A DNA stretch of 64,000 nt, taken from Kutzneria sp. CA-103260. Its GTDB lineage: Bacteria; Actinomycetota; Actinomycetes; Mycobacteriales; Pseudonocardiaceae. The notes beneath the pieces were generated by a model, which saw only the letters and a program-made list of their open reading frames with translations, was not told where the DNA came from and made no database searches. Below, in pieces: positions 49,717 through 57,827 of this stretch. The stretch is from assembly GCF_018263855.1 (NCBI RefSeq), contig NZ_CP073318.1:8928001-8992000 (forward strand), in the 5' to 3' direction. The first letter of the stretch is position 1, and every line of letters starts with the position of its first letter. The position numbers and the translations under genes are program-made.

Positions 49717-50268
49717 GTGCGAGTGGAATCTCCGGCGAAGTCCGAACTGGCCCGTCTTGTCTCCGAGCTTGCCGTCGTGCACGGCCGTGTCACCCTGTCC
49801 TCCGGCAAGGAGGCCGACTACTACGTCGACCTGCGGCGCGCGACGCTGCACCACGCGGCGGCGCCGCTGATCGGCAAGCTGCTGCGGCAGCTCACCTCCG
49901 ACTGGGACTACGTCGCCGCCGGCGGTCTCACCCTCGGCGCCGACCCGGTGGCCTGCGCGATGATGCACGCCGCCGCGGGCGAGGGCGCGGTGCTGGACGC
50001 CTTCGTGGTGCGCAAGGAGACCAAGACCCACGGCATGCAGCGGCGGATCGAGGGCATCGAGGTCGCCGGGCAGCGGGTGCTCGCCGTCGAGGACACTTCC
50101 ACCACTGGCGGCAGCGTGCTGACCGCTGTGGAGGCGTTGCGCGAGGCCGGTGCGACAGTGGTCGGCGTGGCGACGGTTGTGGACCGCGACACCGGGGTAC
50201 GTGAAGCCATCGCGGAGGCCGGCCTGCCCTACCGGTACCTTCTCGATCTCGCGGATCTCGGTCTGTAG
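49717..50268 (+). CDS. pyrE: Orotate phosphoribosyltransferase
   Basis: A 183-residue enzyme joining orotate and PRPP to form OMP in pyrimidine synthesis. GRVTLSSGKEADYYVDLRRATLHH, the GLTLGADPVACAMMHAA loop, and the PRPP-binding VLAVEDTSTTGGSVLTAVEALREAG are diagnostic. I chose GTG 49717, which has AGAAGG eight bases upstream; ATG 49699 (overlapping the SDR stop) and GTG 49723 are alternatives. pyrE lies near clpB in mycobacteria too. Confidence 0.96.
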   Translation: MRVESPAKSELARLVSELAVVHGRVTLSSGKEADYYVDLRRATLHHAAAPLIGKLLRQLTSDWDYVAAGGLTLGADPVACAMMHAAAGEGAVLDAFVVRKETKTHGMQRRIEGIEVAGQRVLAVEDTSTTGGSVLTAVEALREAGATVVGVATVVDRDTGVREAIAEAGLPYRYLLDLADLGL

Positions 50269-50277
50269 GAGGCGTCC

Positions 50278-50796
50278 TTGGTCACTGCCCTGTGTGTGGT
50301 GGTGGTCCTGCTGCTCATCGCGCTCGCCGTCACGTTGAGCCACAACCGGTTCACCGCGCAGCGGGTGGCGGTCGAACGGACCTGGCGGCGGGTCGACGCC
50401 GAGTTGCAGCGCCGGCACGACCTGATCGGTGGCCTGGTCGCGGTGACCAAGGCGGGCGGCGTGAACGTGAGCAAGATCGTGCAGGCGCGGTCGCAGGCGA
50501 TGGCCAGCCGGGGCGCGGGGCCGGAGGCGCAGGGACGGGCCGAGCAGATGCTCAACCAGGAGCTGACCAGCTTCCTGGCCGACCTGCCGGCGGGGCTGCG
50601 GGCGGGGCGGGACTTCGGGCTGTTGTGGGATCGGATGGGTGAGAGCGACGAGCGGGTGGCGGCGGAGTCGCGTGGCTACAACAACAGCGTGCACGCGTTG
50701 AACAACCGGATCGTCGCCTTTCCCAGCAACATCGTGGCCGGCGCGACCAAGGTGGCCCGGGCGCAGTACTTCCTGCCGGGCGGTCGAACCCGGTGA
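50278..50796 (+). CDS. LemA-family protein
   Basis: A 172-residue protein with one N-terminal membrane helix and a helical LemA domain: SHNRFTAQRVAVERTWRRVDAELQRRHDLIGGLV and RGYNNSVHALNNRIVAFPSNIVAG, including the conserved Y-N-x-x-V-x-x-x-N-x-x-I-x-x-F-P. It starts at a TTG (50278); AGGAGG six bases upstream decides this start, nine bases after pyrE. It ends in a GTGA overlap with the methyltransferase gene. LemA proteins are membrane scaffolds of unknown role. Confidence 0.85.
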   Translation: MVTALCVVVVLLLIALAVTLSHNRFTAQRVAVERTWRRVDAELQRRHDLIGGLVAVTKAGGVNVSKIVQARSQAMASRGAGPEAQGRAEQMLNQELTSFLADLPAGLRAGRDFGLLWDRMGESDERVAAESRGYNNSVHALNNRIVAFPSNIVAGATKVARAQYFLPGGRTR

Positions 50797-51449
50797 CCGA
50801 GGAGGAGCTGGGCCCGACCGAGTGGGTCGCGGCCGGAACCGAGGTGGGCGTCGGGCCGTGGCCGGGGCCATGGCCCGACGACGACCGCTACGACCCGGAT
50901 CTGCTGGCCGAGGGCGACCGGCGCAACGTGGTCGACCACTACCGGTACTGGCGGCGCGAGGAGATCGTCGCCGACCTGGACCGGCGCCGGCACCCGTTCC
51001 ACGTCGCCATCGAGAACTTCCAGCACGACCACAACATCGGCACCGTGGTGCGGACCGCCAACGCCTTCGCCGCCCGGGCCGTGCACATCGTCGGGCGGCG
51101 GCGGTGGAACCGGCGCGGGGCCATGGTCACCGACCGGTACCAGCACCTGCACCACCACGAGGACGTCGAGTCGCTGGTGGCGTTCGCCCGGGCGGAGCGG
51201 CTGGAGATCATCGCCGTGGACAACACTCCCGGGTCGGTGCCGGTCGAGACCTGTGCCCTGCCACGGGCCTGTGTGCTGCTGTTCGGCCAGGAGGGGCCCG
51301 GGCTTTCCGCCGCCGCGCAGGCCTCCGCCGACCTGGTCGTGTCGATCGCCCAGTTCGGGTCCACCCGGTCCATCAACGCCGGGGTCGCCGCCGGCATCGT
51401 GATGCACACGTGGGTGGCGCAACACGCCGACCTTCATACGTCCTGGTGA
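50793..51449 (+). CDS. TrmH/SpoU-family RNA 2'-O-methyltransferase
   Basis: A 218-residue SPOUT methyltransferase. Motif 1 is VAIENFQHDHNIGTVVRTANAFAA; the knotted C-terminal part has CVLLFGQEGPGLSAAA and IAQFGSTRSINAGVAAGIVMHTW, the SAM-binding motifs 2 and 3 with the Gly-Ser/Thr-x-Arg-Ser-x-Asn signature. It resembles Rv0380c, also near pyrE. The exact tRNA or rRNA position modified is unknown. GTG start overlapping the lemA-like gene. Confidence 0.9.
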   Translation: MTEEELGPTEWVAAGTEVGVGPWPGPWPDDDRYDPDLLAEGDRRNVVDHYRYWRREEIVADLDRRRHPFHVAIENFQHDHNIGTVVRTANAFAARAVHIVGRRRWNRRGAMVTDRYQHLHHHEDVESLVAFARAERLEIIAVDNTPGSVPVETCALPRACVLLFGQEGPGLSAAAQASADLVVSIAQFGSTRSINAGVAAGIVMHTWVAQHADLHTSW

Positions 51450-51491
51450 CAGCCGCGTCACCGGAATCGATCAAGTGCGCACCATGAGGCG

Positions 51492-52574
51492 GTGACGGAC
51501 ACCCCCGCGTTGTGGGCCGCACGGGCGGCCATGGCCGAACGGGCCGTGCGGACCAGACATCTGCGACGGCTGTGGGGACTTCCCGGCACCAGAATCGCCG
51601 TCACCGGCTGGCCCGCCGGGGGCCGCCGGTTCCATGCGTCCTGGCACTACTGGTGGCAGGCGCACCTGCTCGACTGTCTGATCGACGCCCAGCTGCGCGC
51701 GCCGGCGCCGGCTCGGCGACGTGACATCGAGCAGCTCGTCGACACCATCCGGCTGCGCAACGGGCGGCGCTGGCTCAACCGCTACTACGACGACATCGCC
51801 TGGCTCGGGCTGGCGCTGTGGCGGGCCGGTGAGGAGCTCGACCTGCGGCGGCCCGACGCCCTCGAGGAGATCCGGCAGCGGCTGCGGGCCGGCTGGACCG
51901 ACCATGGCGGCGGCGGAATCTGGTGGCGCACCAAGGACAATCTCAAGAACGTGCCGGCCAACGGCCCGGCCGCGATGCTGTTCACCCGCCTCGGCGACCG
52001 GATCGACCTCCAGCGGGCGATGTCCATTGTGGACTGGATCGACGAGTGGCTGGTCGACCCGGACACCGGGCTCGTGCTCGACGGGCTGCGGGTCGACCCC
52101 GACGGCGAGGTCTCCGGCGTCGTCGAGTGGATTTTCACCTACTGCCAAGGCGTTTTCATCGGCGCCTGCGTCGAGCTGTGGCTGGCCACCGGCAACCAGC
52201 TCTACGCCTCACTGGCCCGCCGGACCGTGCTCGCCGTCGCCGAACACCTCGTCGGCGAGGGCGGTGTGCTGCCCGGCAACGGCGGTGGCGACGGCGGTCT
52301 GTTCGCCGGCATCCTCGCCCGCTACCTGGCCCAGGCGGCCGTCGTCCTCGGTGACAAGGAGGCCGCCCAGATTGTCTACCTGTCGGCCGACTCCGCCTGG
52401 CGCAACCGTTTCGAGGCCCGCGGCGGGCCGCTGTTCGGCCCCGAGTGGGTCATGCCGGCCACCAGCGGCCGCCACCGTCCCGAACGGGATCTCTCGGTGC
52501 AGCTGTCGGGCTGGATGCTCCTGGAAGCGGCGGCGGTCCTGGAGCGCAACGAGGTGCATCCCCACTTCACCTGA
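51492..52574 (+). CDS. Glycoside hydrolase family 76-like protein
   Basis: A 360-residue (alpha/alpha)6-type protein resembling GH76 alpha-1,6-mannanases: the catalytic Asp pair is RYYDDIAWLGLALW, with GGGGIWWRTKDNLKNVPANGPAAM and EWIFTYCQGVFIGACVELW later in the protein. No signal peptide or membrane helix is visible, so unlike typical secreted mannanases it seems cytoplasmic. A role in turnover of mannan-type glycolipids is conceivable but unproven. GTG 51492. It ends at a strong terminator. Confidence 0.82.
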   Translation: MTDTPALWAARAAMAERAVRTRHLRRLWGLPGTRIAVTGWPAGGRRFHASWHYWWQAHLLDCLIDAQLRAPAPARRRDIEQLVDTIRLRNGRRWLNRYYDDIAWLGLALWRAGEELDLRRPDALEEIRQRLRAGWTDHGGGGIWWRTKDNLKNVPANGPAAMLFTRLGDRIDLQRAMSIVDWIDEWLVDPDTGLVLDGLRVDPDGEVSGVVEWIFTYCQGVFIGACVELWLATGNQLYASLARRTVLAVAEHLVGEGGVLPGNGGGDGGLFAGILARYLAQAAVVLGDKEAAQIVYLSADSAWRNRFEARGGPLFGPEWVMPATSGRHRPERDLSVQLSGWMLLEAAAVLERNEVHPHFT

Positions 52575-52589
52575 CGCGAAACGAAGGGC

Positions 52590-52625
52590 GGTCCCTGGCA
52601 CCAGGGGGGAGGGGTGCCAGGGACC
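52590..52625 (+). terminator. Terminator after the GH76-like gene
   Basis: GGTCCCTGGCACC (52590-52602) and GGTGCCAGGGACC (52613-52625) form a perfect 13-bp stem with a 10-base loop. It closes the SDR-pyrE-lemA-trmH-GH76 direction and lies 47 bases before the convergent amidohydrolase stop. Confidence 0.82.
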
Positions 52626-52672
52626 ACGACATCAGTTTAGCGGTCCACTGCCCGTGGTTGCCACTGTCCGCG

Positions 52673-53908
52673 CTATCGGCCGGCTGTCTGAGTCGACTCG
52701 TCCAGAACACCGCTGGTCAGCGCGCCGGCGCGATACACCGCCCGCACGTCCAGGATCGACGTCAGGTCGCGCTGGACGTCACCGGCCACCACCAAGACGT
52801 CCGCGTCGTAGCCGGCGGCGATCCTGCCCTTCCGGCCGCCGACCCCGCAGGACTCCGCGGCCAGGCTGGTGGCGGCGACGAGGGCTTCGGTGTTGGTGTG
52901 CTCCAACAAGGTGCTGAACTCGAGAATGCCGTACGGCAGGCAGTCATGGGTCTTGAGCGGGCCCACGCCGGCGTCGGAGGAGCAGACCAGCTTCACGCCT
53001 TCCCGGTGCATGCGGGCGAAGTTCGTGCGCACCCGCAGGGTCGTGCCCTGCACCGGCTCCGCCGGCGGCCGCCGGGCGGTGGTGGTGCCGACGAAAACAC
53101 CGCGCTCGGCCAGCGCCGCCACCGTGGCCCAGTCCGGCTCGGCCCGGCGGGGAGTGTCCCCGGTGAGGAAAAAGCCGTGCTCGATCCCGTCGGCGCCGGC
53201 CGCGACCGCGTCCGCGATGCCGCCGCCGCCATGGGCGTGCGCGGTGACCAGAGTGCCGGCCTGATGGGCGACTTCGACAACGGCGCGCAGTTCGGCGAGG
53301 GTGTACTGCGACTCGTGCAGCGCGGTGCCGGGTGTGGTCGCGCCGCCAGTGGCCATGATCTTGACTGCGTCGACGCCGCGGGCGATCCGCTCCCGCGCGG
53401 CCGCCGTGACGCCGTCCAGACCGTCGGCTTCGCCGCCGAGGAACCAGCAGTGCCCGCGCGTGGGCGTGATCGGCGGGCCTGCCACCAGGATCTCCGGCCC
53501 CGACGCGTCGGCGGTGAACTGGTCCCGCAGATCCAGCGCCAGGTAGTTCCGGTCGCCGAGGTCGCGCAGCGTGGTGATGCCGGCCCTCAGCGCCTGTTGA
53601 GCGTGCCGGCGCATCCGTGCCAGCAGCGCGGCGTCATCGTCGGCCTGCACCTGGTGGAAGGCGTCCTGGGCCGGGTCGAACGCCAGGTGCGTGTGCGCGT
53701 CGACGAGACCGGGCAGGATCGTGGCGTCACCGAGGTCCTCGACGGGAATCGAGTCCGCCGGGTCGGCTCCGCTGAGATCGACTGCCTCGATTGTGTTGCC
53801 GCGGAACAACACCAGTGGCGACCCCGGGTGGAATCGTTCGCCATCGAACAGACGCGTTGCCCGCAGCCCCCAGAGTTGATCGCTGCCGGCCGACTTGCTG
53901 ATGTTCAC
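52673..53908 (-). CDS. Metal-dependent amidohydrolase
   Basis: A 411-residue amidohydrolase-superfamily enzyme of the imidazolonepropionase-like group. The metal ligands are in place: ILPGLVDAHTHLAF (His-x-His), AVKIMATGGA with the bridging Lys, VTAHAHGGGG, IEHGFFL and VCSSDAGVG (catalytic Asp). Relatives hydrolyse cyclic amides, dipeptides with proline, or xenobiotics; the substrate is unknown. GTG 53908 has GGGGAG five bases upstream, better than the GTG at 53926. It is the last gene of a minus-strand run starting with the XRE regulator, 52 bases after the MAB_1171c-like gene. Confidence 0.9.
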   Translation of the reverse strand: MNISKSAGSDQLWGLRATRLFDGERFHPGSPLVLFRGNTIEAVDLSGADPADSIPVEDLGDATILPGLVDAHTHLAFDPAQDAFHQVQADDDAALLARMRRHAQQALRAGITTLRDLGDRNYLALDLRDQFTADASGPEILVAGPPITPTRGHCWFLGGEADGLDGVTAAARERIARGVDAVKIMATGGATTPGTALHESQYTLAELRAVVEVAHQAGTLVTAHAHGGGGIADAVAAGADGIEHGFFLTGDTPRRAEPDWATVAALAERGVFVGTTTARRPPAEPVQGTTLRVRTNFARMHREGVKLVCSSDAGVGPLKTHDCLPYGILEFSTLLEHTNTEALVAATSLAAESCGVGGRKGRIAAGYDADVLVVAGDVQRDLTSILDVRAVYRAGALTSGVLDESTQTAGR

Positions 53909-53960
53909 ACACACTCCCCAGTGCACCTCGATGATGAGGTTCGATCGATTATAGGACTGG

Positions 53961-55172
53961 TCACGCGGTCGGCAGGTTCTCGCGCTCGGCCGGCTCGGGA
54001 CCGGTCGAGCTGATCACCGCGGCCGCGCACCGGCGCACGGCGGCCGAGCGGTTCGCCTTGGCGACCTTGCGCAGCCAGCGCAGCTCGGCGTCGGCGTCCG
54101 CGCCGCCGTCGCCGACCAGGTCCAGCGGCACCTCTTCGCGCTCGAATCCCTTGTCGTGTCGGTGCAGCGCCACCTGCAGCCAGCACGCGGTGACGGCCGC
54201 CTTCGCGTCCAGGCCGCCCACGTTCTCGCGGGTCAGTTCGCTCTCGATCCGGGCCAACAGCGGTGTGGAGATCCACTCCCGCAGCACGAGCAGACCGTCG
54301 CGGATCTCCACAATGCGGCGGTGGTGCCGGAAATCGATGTTCTGAATGCTCAGCAGGTCGGAGATCCGGGACCGCGAGCCCTCCAGCGAGATCTTGGGTT
54401 CGGCCTCGCACAGCGGCTTCCACAACGAGTAGAGCCGGTTGCAGTCCCGCCAGACCCCGATCTTCCGGATCAGCGGCGCGGTCACCGACACCGAACAGCC
54501 GACGGTGACGAGGATGAAGTAGACCGACGACGTGAACGAGCCGACGTTGATGAAAACCGGATTCGTGGACAGCACCGCGCCGGTGCGGCTGGCGGTGTAG
54601 ACGAGCATGTCGCTGCTGGCCACGGCGAGCATCAGGACGGCGTAGCGGAGCGTCTTGGTCTGGAGCTTCGGGAGTTGCCGCCAGAACAGCACCGTCGCCC
54701 ATGCGGACGCCACGGTGATGCACAGCAGGTAGGCGATCCAGTAGACGGTCAGCGGCGTGAACGTCCCCACCGCCGGCAGGAAGCGGTCGCGGGCCGGCGT
54801 CGAGTGGGCCAGCGCGGTGAGGAAGGCGGCGGCCATGGTGACGACGGTCAGCACGGCGTAGATCAGCCGCGGTCGCCGCCACGGCGCGAGATCGGGCTTG
54901 TCGGCCTTGTCGAGGCGGATCGCGAAGGTGAGGATCGCGGTCACCACGATGACGGAGTTGATCCCCGAGATGAGGCTGACCACCTTGGGGATGCCGATCG
55001 CGCTGTTGAGGGCGGCCGCGACGGCGGGGATCTGGATGACCGAGCCGAAGCCCTGGAAGAACAGCGTGAACCAGATGGGCCGCTGCTGCGGCGAGCGCAG
55101 CGCGGGCAGCCGGAGCAGCACCACCCCGCAGGACAGGCACATCAGGAAGTACCTGTTGATTTCCTCAAGCAT
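53961..55172 (-). CDS. MAB_1171c-like multi-pass membrane protein
   Basis: A 403-residue protein with about seven helices in residues 10-235 (YFLMCLSCGVVLLRL, VVSLISGINSVIVVTAILTF, LIYAVLTVVTMAAAFLTAL, VYWIAYLLCITVASAWATVL, SSVYFILVTVGCSVSVTAPL) and a soluble C-terminal domain of ~165 residues with R-x-R-I-S-D and HHRRIVEIRDGLLVLREW. This is the layout of the MAB_1171c/DUF6545 group, widespread in actinobacteria next to XRE and ImmA/IrrE genes and without known function. ATG 55172 lies inside the ImmA/IrrE gene's end (8-base overlap), so the two are coupled. Confidence 0.8.
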   Translation of the reverse strand: MLEEINRYFLMCLSCGVVLLRLPALRSPQQRPIWFTLFFQGFGSVIQIPAVAAALNSAIGIPKVVSLISGINSVIVVTAILTFAIRLDKADKPDLAPWRRPRLIYAVLTVVTMAAAFLTALAHSTPARDRFLPAVGTFTPLTVYWIAYLLCITVASAWATVLFWRQLPKLQTKTLRYAVLMLAVASSDMLVYTASRTGAVLSTNPVFINVGSFTSSVYFILVTVGCSVSVTAPLIRKIGVWRDCNRLYSLWKPLCEAEPKISLEGSRSRISDLLSIQNIDFRHHRRIVEIRDGLLVLREWISTPLLARIESELTRENVGGLDAKAAVTACWLQVALHRHDKGFEREEVPLDLVGDGGADADAELRWLRKVAKANRSAAVRRCAAAVISSTGPEPAERENLPTA

Positions 55173-55671
55173 CGTCGACCCCCAGGGCGGACCGCAGCCA
55201 TCTGTCCTGCGGCTCTGTCGGTGCGGGAAGCAGTGTTCTCGCGCGTTCGCGAATGAGCGTGGCCACCATCTCGGCGCCCTGCTCCTCACGCGTCGTGTAG
55301 TCGGTTCGGAACAGGAACTTCTTGGCCGTGTTGATGTCGAGCACGCCGTTCAGGCTGTCCGGGTTGAATCCGCCGCGGGCGCCCGGTGAGTCGTGCCCGC
55401 ACAGCATGTGCCCGATCTCGTGCAGGATGATGTGGTCACGGTGGTATTCGCTGGTCTGCGGCTCGTAGAAGATGTGGTCCGCTTTTTCCGTCGCGATCCA
55501 GGCGCCACAGGCCGCGCCCTGGCCGGACTGTCCGGTCAGCACGTGCAGGTACAGCCGGCGACCGCGCATCTCGGAGATCGCCCGGCACAGCGCCTCGACG
55601 GAGAACGGGTTCGGCAGCGGCACCCCGTCCAGGATTCCTTCGCATTCGTTTCGCAGCTTGCGCAGGCTCAT
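55165..55671 (-). CDS. ImmA/IrrE-family metallopeptidase-like protein
   Basis: A 168-residue protein with the zinc-peptidase motif HEIGH at residues 84-88 in DHIILHEIGHMLCGHDS, and a likely third ligand, Glu, in REEQGAEMVATLIRERA. ImmA/IrrE proteins cleave or inactivate partner repressors, often an XRE protein encoded next to them. The XRE gene lies directly upstream on the same strand. I chose ATG 55671, giving the typical MSLRKLRNECEGIL start; GTG 55731 would overlap the XRE stop (GTGA) and add 20 residues. Confidence 0.86.
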   Translation of the reverse strand: MSLRKLRNECEGILDGVPLPNPFSVEALCRAISEMRGRRLYLHVLTGQSGQGAACGAWIATEKADHIFYEPQTSEYHRDHIILHEIGHMLCGHDSPGARGGFNPDSLNGVLDINTAKKFLFRTDYTTREEQGAEMVATLIRERARTLLPAPTEPQDRWLRSALGVDDA

Positions 55672-55727
55672 CTCACACTCGTCCAAGTGTGGGTCCAGTT
55701 GGCATCGATGGAATTGGGTGCAGACCG

Positions 55728-56165
55728 TCACGGTGTTCCATCGTTGGCGTCGTCCGGGGTGTCGAGTTTTTCGGCCAGGCGGGCTTGTTCTATCATTTCG
55801 AGAATGGCCTTCTGGCTGCGTTCCGACAGGCCGTCCGAGCGCAGCGCGATCAGCCGCGCGCCTTCGGTGTCCACCGGGACGAACTTCTTGTCCTCGGTGG
55901 CGATGGCATCGTCCAGGAAGTATGTGGTCGGCTTGTTGAAGAACTTGGCGAGAGCCTTGAGTCGCTCTCCGGTCGGATTGTCCCGCTGTCCATTGCGCAG
56001 CGCCCACAGGTAGCCGGTGGAGATCTGGTGCCCGGTCTCCTCGCGAATCGAACTGGCGATGGCCGCGTTGCCGGGAATGTGATGTGAGTCCCGCCACCTT
56101 TCCTGAATCAGGTAGTTGATCTTATCTTTGAGCCTTGCCGGCGTGTGCGGCTCGGGCGTGCCCAT
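55728..56165 (-). CDS. XRE-family regulator
   Basis: A 145-residue DNA-binding protein. The helix-turn-helix is at about residues 12-87: LKDKINYLIQERW, IASSIREETGHQISTGYLWALRNGQRDNP and RLKALAKFFNKPTTYFLDD. The C-terminal 50 residues are helical and acidic, probably for dimerisation or for interaction with the ImmA/IrrE protein. ATG 56165, with AGGAGGGG about 12 bases upstream; the frame is open further out but not conserved in character. First gene of the putative four-gene operon. Confidence 0.85.
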   Translation of the reverse strand: MGTPEPHTPARLKDKINYLIQERWRDSHHIPGNAAIASSIREETGHQISTGYLWALRNGQRDNPTGERLKALAKFFNKPTTYFLDDAIATEDKKFVPVDTEGARLIALRSDGLSERSQKAILEMIEQARLAEKLDTPDDANDGTP

Positions 56166-56580
56166 GGGACGCAACCCCTCCTGTCTGATCCAAACGGGTG
56201 ATGTTTCGCCCGTCGGATGGGCGCTGTGGCGGCCATGATAAGGCGAGATCGGTTGCCGTGACGTGACGTTCCTCTCGGTCAACGACCAGCAGATTGTCGG
56301 TTTTTCGAACCGGTTGACAAGCTTCCGGGGGCTGTGCAAGTCTGACCGTAGATCGACGTCCACTAGATTGAACAAACCGGTGGGGGAAATGTTTGGCTGT
56401 GGGCAACTATCTTTCTGGTCTCGCCCGTAATCAGGTTCCGTCCTTGGGGGGTCGGGTCAGCCGGCGCGGGTGTCTCGACGCGAGTCTGAACGCTACCCGC
56501 CGTGCTGCTTTCAGTCCATGCGCCATTACTGCGATCCGTGCCGCCTGTTGGCCGGTCGTGGTTCGTCCCCGCCTGATGCT
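56166..56580. other. Gene-free stretch upstream of the XRE operon
   Basis: No supported gene here. The A/T-rich part near 56280-56390 (ATTGTCGG, TTTTTCG, TAGATTGAAC) is the likely promoter region of the minus-strand XRE operon. Short open frames on both strands lack start signals and coding character. Confidence 0.4.
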
Positions 56581-56785
56581 CTGAAGTCCTCCCGCCAGAG
56601 GCGACTTCAGTGTCGGCCGGCCTCGCGCGCGTCGAGAGGGGATTCTCCGAAACCCGAGTTCGGAGGGAACGCGCGCGGGACCTGCCGTCCGTGCGAGGAA
56701 GGCCAGGCCGCCCCGAGGGCCTGGTGATCTGGTTCGCCTCGCGACGTTCGGGCGATCGCCACTAGAGGGGTGTGGCGATCGCCCG
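56581..56785 (+). ncRNA. Run of four hairpins, candidate structured RNA or leader
   Basis: Within 205 bases are four stems. These are CTGAAGTC/GACTTCAG (56581-56610), an outer GCGCGCGT/ACGCGCGC (56625-56676) enclosing CTCCGAA/TTCGGAG (56645-56665), CCAGGCC/GGCCTGG (56703-56724), and a perfect 14-bp CGGGCGATCGCCAC/GTGGCGATCGCCCG (56749-56785). They lie between the XRE operon and the NmrA-like gene, the last one 75 bases before GTG 56861, without a T-tract. They could be a non-coding RNA, a leader of the downstream gene, or dispersed palindromes. I do not recognise a known RNA family. Confidence 0.45.
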
Positions 56786-56860
56786 GACACCTCCCGTTGA
56801 CCTCAACCAAGGTCGAGGTTGCATCGTGATCGAAGCAGCCGTCGGGGTGAGGAGTCAGTC

Positions 56861-57697
56861 GTGATCTTGGTGACCGGAGCGACCGGGAAGGTCGGCGGCA
56901 GCGCGCTGACCTCGTTGCTGGACAAGGGTGTTGCCGTGCGCGCCCTGGTCCGTGATCCGCGACTAGCCGCGCTGCCTTCCGGCGTCGACGTCGTGCCCGG
57001 CGATCTTGCCGATCCCGCCAGCCTCGGCCCCGCCCTCGACGGTGTCGACTCCGTGTTCCTGGTGTGGCCCACCATCGCCGCCGACCACGCCGCCCCTGCG
57101 GTGATCGCTCAGATCGCCCAGCGGGCTCGTCGCGTCGTCTACCTCTCCGCCAACGGCGTCTCCTCGGCTGCCACGGAAGGCATCCTCGGCTCCCACGCCA
57201 TGATCGAGCGTCTGATCTCGGACGCCGACATCGAGTGGACCTTCTTGCGCCCCACCGGCTTCGCCGCCAACACCCTCGGCTGGGCCGCCGGCATCCGCGC
57301 CGACGGCGTCGTCCGCTGGTTCCACCCCGCCGCCCGCCGCTCCTTGATCCACGAGCAGGACATCGCCGCCGTCGCCGCGCTGGCCCTGACCTCCGACCGC
57401 CTCCTCGGCCAACGCCCCGTGCTCACCGGGCCCGCCGCGATCAGCCAGCTCGAACAGGCTCACGCCATCGGCCAGGCCATCGGTCGTCCCGTCCGCTTCG
57501 AAGAACTCCACGCCGACGCCGTCCGTCGCGAGCTCTTCCCCGGGCTGCCCACTCCTGTCGTCGACGGCCTCCTGGCCGCCCACGCCGCCTTCGTCACGCG
57601 GCCCGAGCTGGTCACCGACACCGTCGCCCACCTCGTCGGCCGCTCCGCCCGCACCTTCGCCGAGTGGGCCACCGACCACGCGTCCGACTTCCGCTGA
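56861..57697 (+). CDS. NmrA-like NAD(P)-binding protein
   Basis: A 278-residue atypical SDR of the NmrA/NAD(P)H-binding type: ILVTGATGKVGGSALTSLLDKG with the G-x-x-G-x-x-G loop, VPGDLADPASL, FLVWPT, VVYLSANGVSS and WTFLRPTGFAANTLGWA. Such proteins are redox sensors or quinone-oxidoreductase-like enzymes; no catalytic Tyr-x3-Lys is evident. GTG 56861 has GGAG seven bases upstream. Confidence 0.87.
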   Translation: MILVTGATGKVGGSALTSLLDKGVAVRALVRDPRLAALPSGVDVVPGDLADPASLGPALDGVDSVFLVWPTIAADHAAPAVIAQIAQRARRVVYLSANGVSSAATEGILGSHAMIERLISDADIEWTFLRPTGFAANTLGWAAGIRADGVVRWFHPAARRSLIHEQDIAAVAALALTSDRLLGQRPVLTGPAAISQLEQAHAIGQAIGRPVRFEELHADAVRRELFPGLPTPVVDGLLAAHAAFVTRPELVTDTVAHLVGRSARTFAEWATDHASDFR

Positions 57698-57711
57698 CGT
57701 CCATCCACAGG

Positions 57712-57739
57712 AGACCCGCCCGCCTCCGCGTTGTCCACA
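57712..57739 (+). promoter_or_regulatory. DnaA-box-like pair
   Basis: TTGTCCACA at 57731-57739 is a perfect match, and CATCCACA at 57712-57719 is a near match in the same orientation. They lie between the convergent NmrA-like and lacI genes, 34 bases before repeat element B. Confidence 0.4.
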
Positions 57740-57773
57740 GGCGACCGTCCATCAAGATCGACTAGCCGTTGTC

Positions 57774-57820
57774 GCTGGTAGACTGGGCCTGGGACGCCAC
57801 CCCGGGATAGGGCGGGGGCT
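57774..57820. repeat. 47-bp element, copy B (first copy at 3691)
   Basis: It begins GCTGGTAGACTGGG and ends GGGAT-A-GGG-C-GGGGGCT, matching copy A in both ends and orientation. It lies seven bases beyond the lacI stop codon, in the same position relative to a minus-strand gene as copy A, but without entering the reading frame. Confidence 0.55.
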
Positions 57821-57827
57821 GTTTGCG

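Noticed and set aside
56470..56727. A Cys-containing 85-codon open frame (CDPC, CRPC)
   Set aside because: It overlaps the hairpin run, has no convincing start signal, and its composition looks random; a peptide precursor could not be supported.
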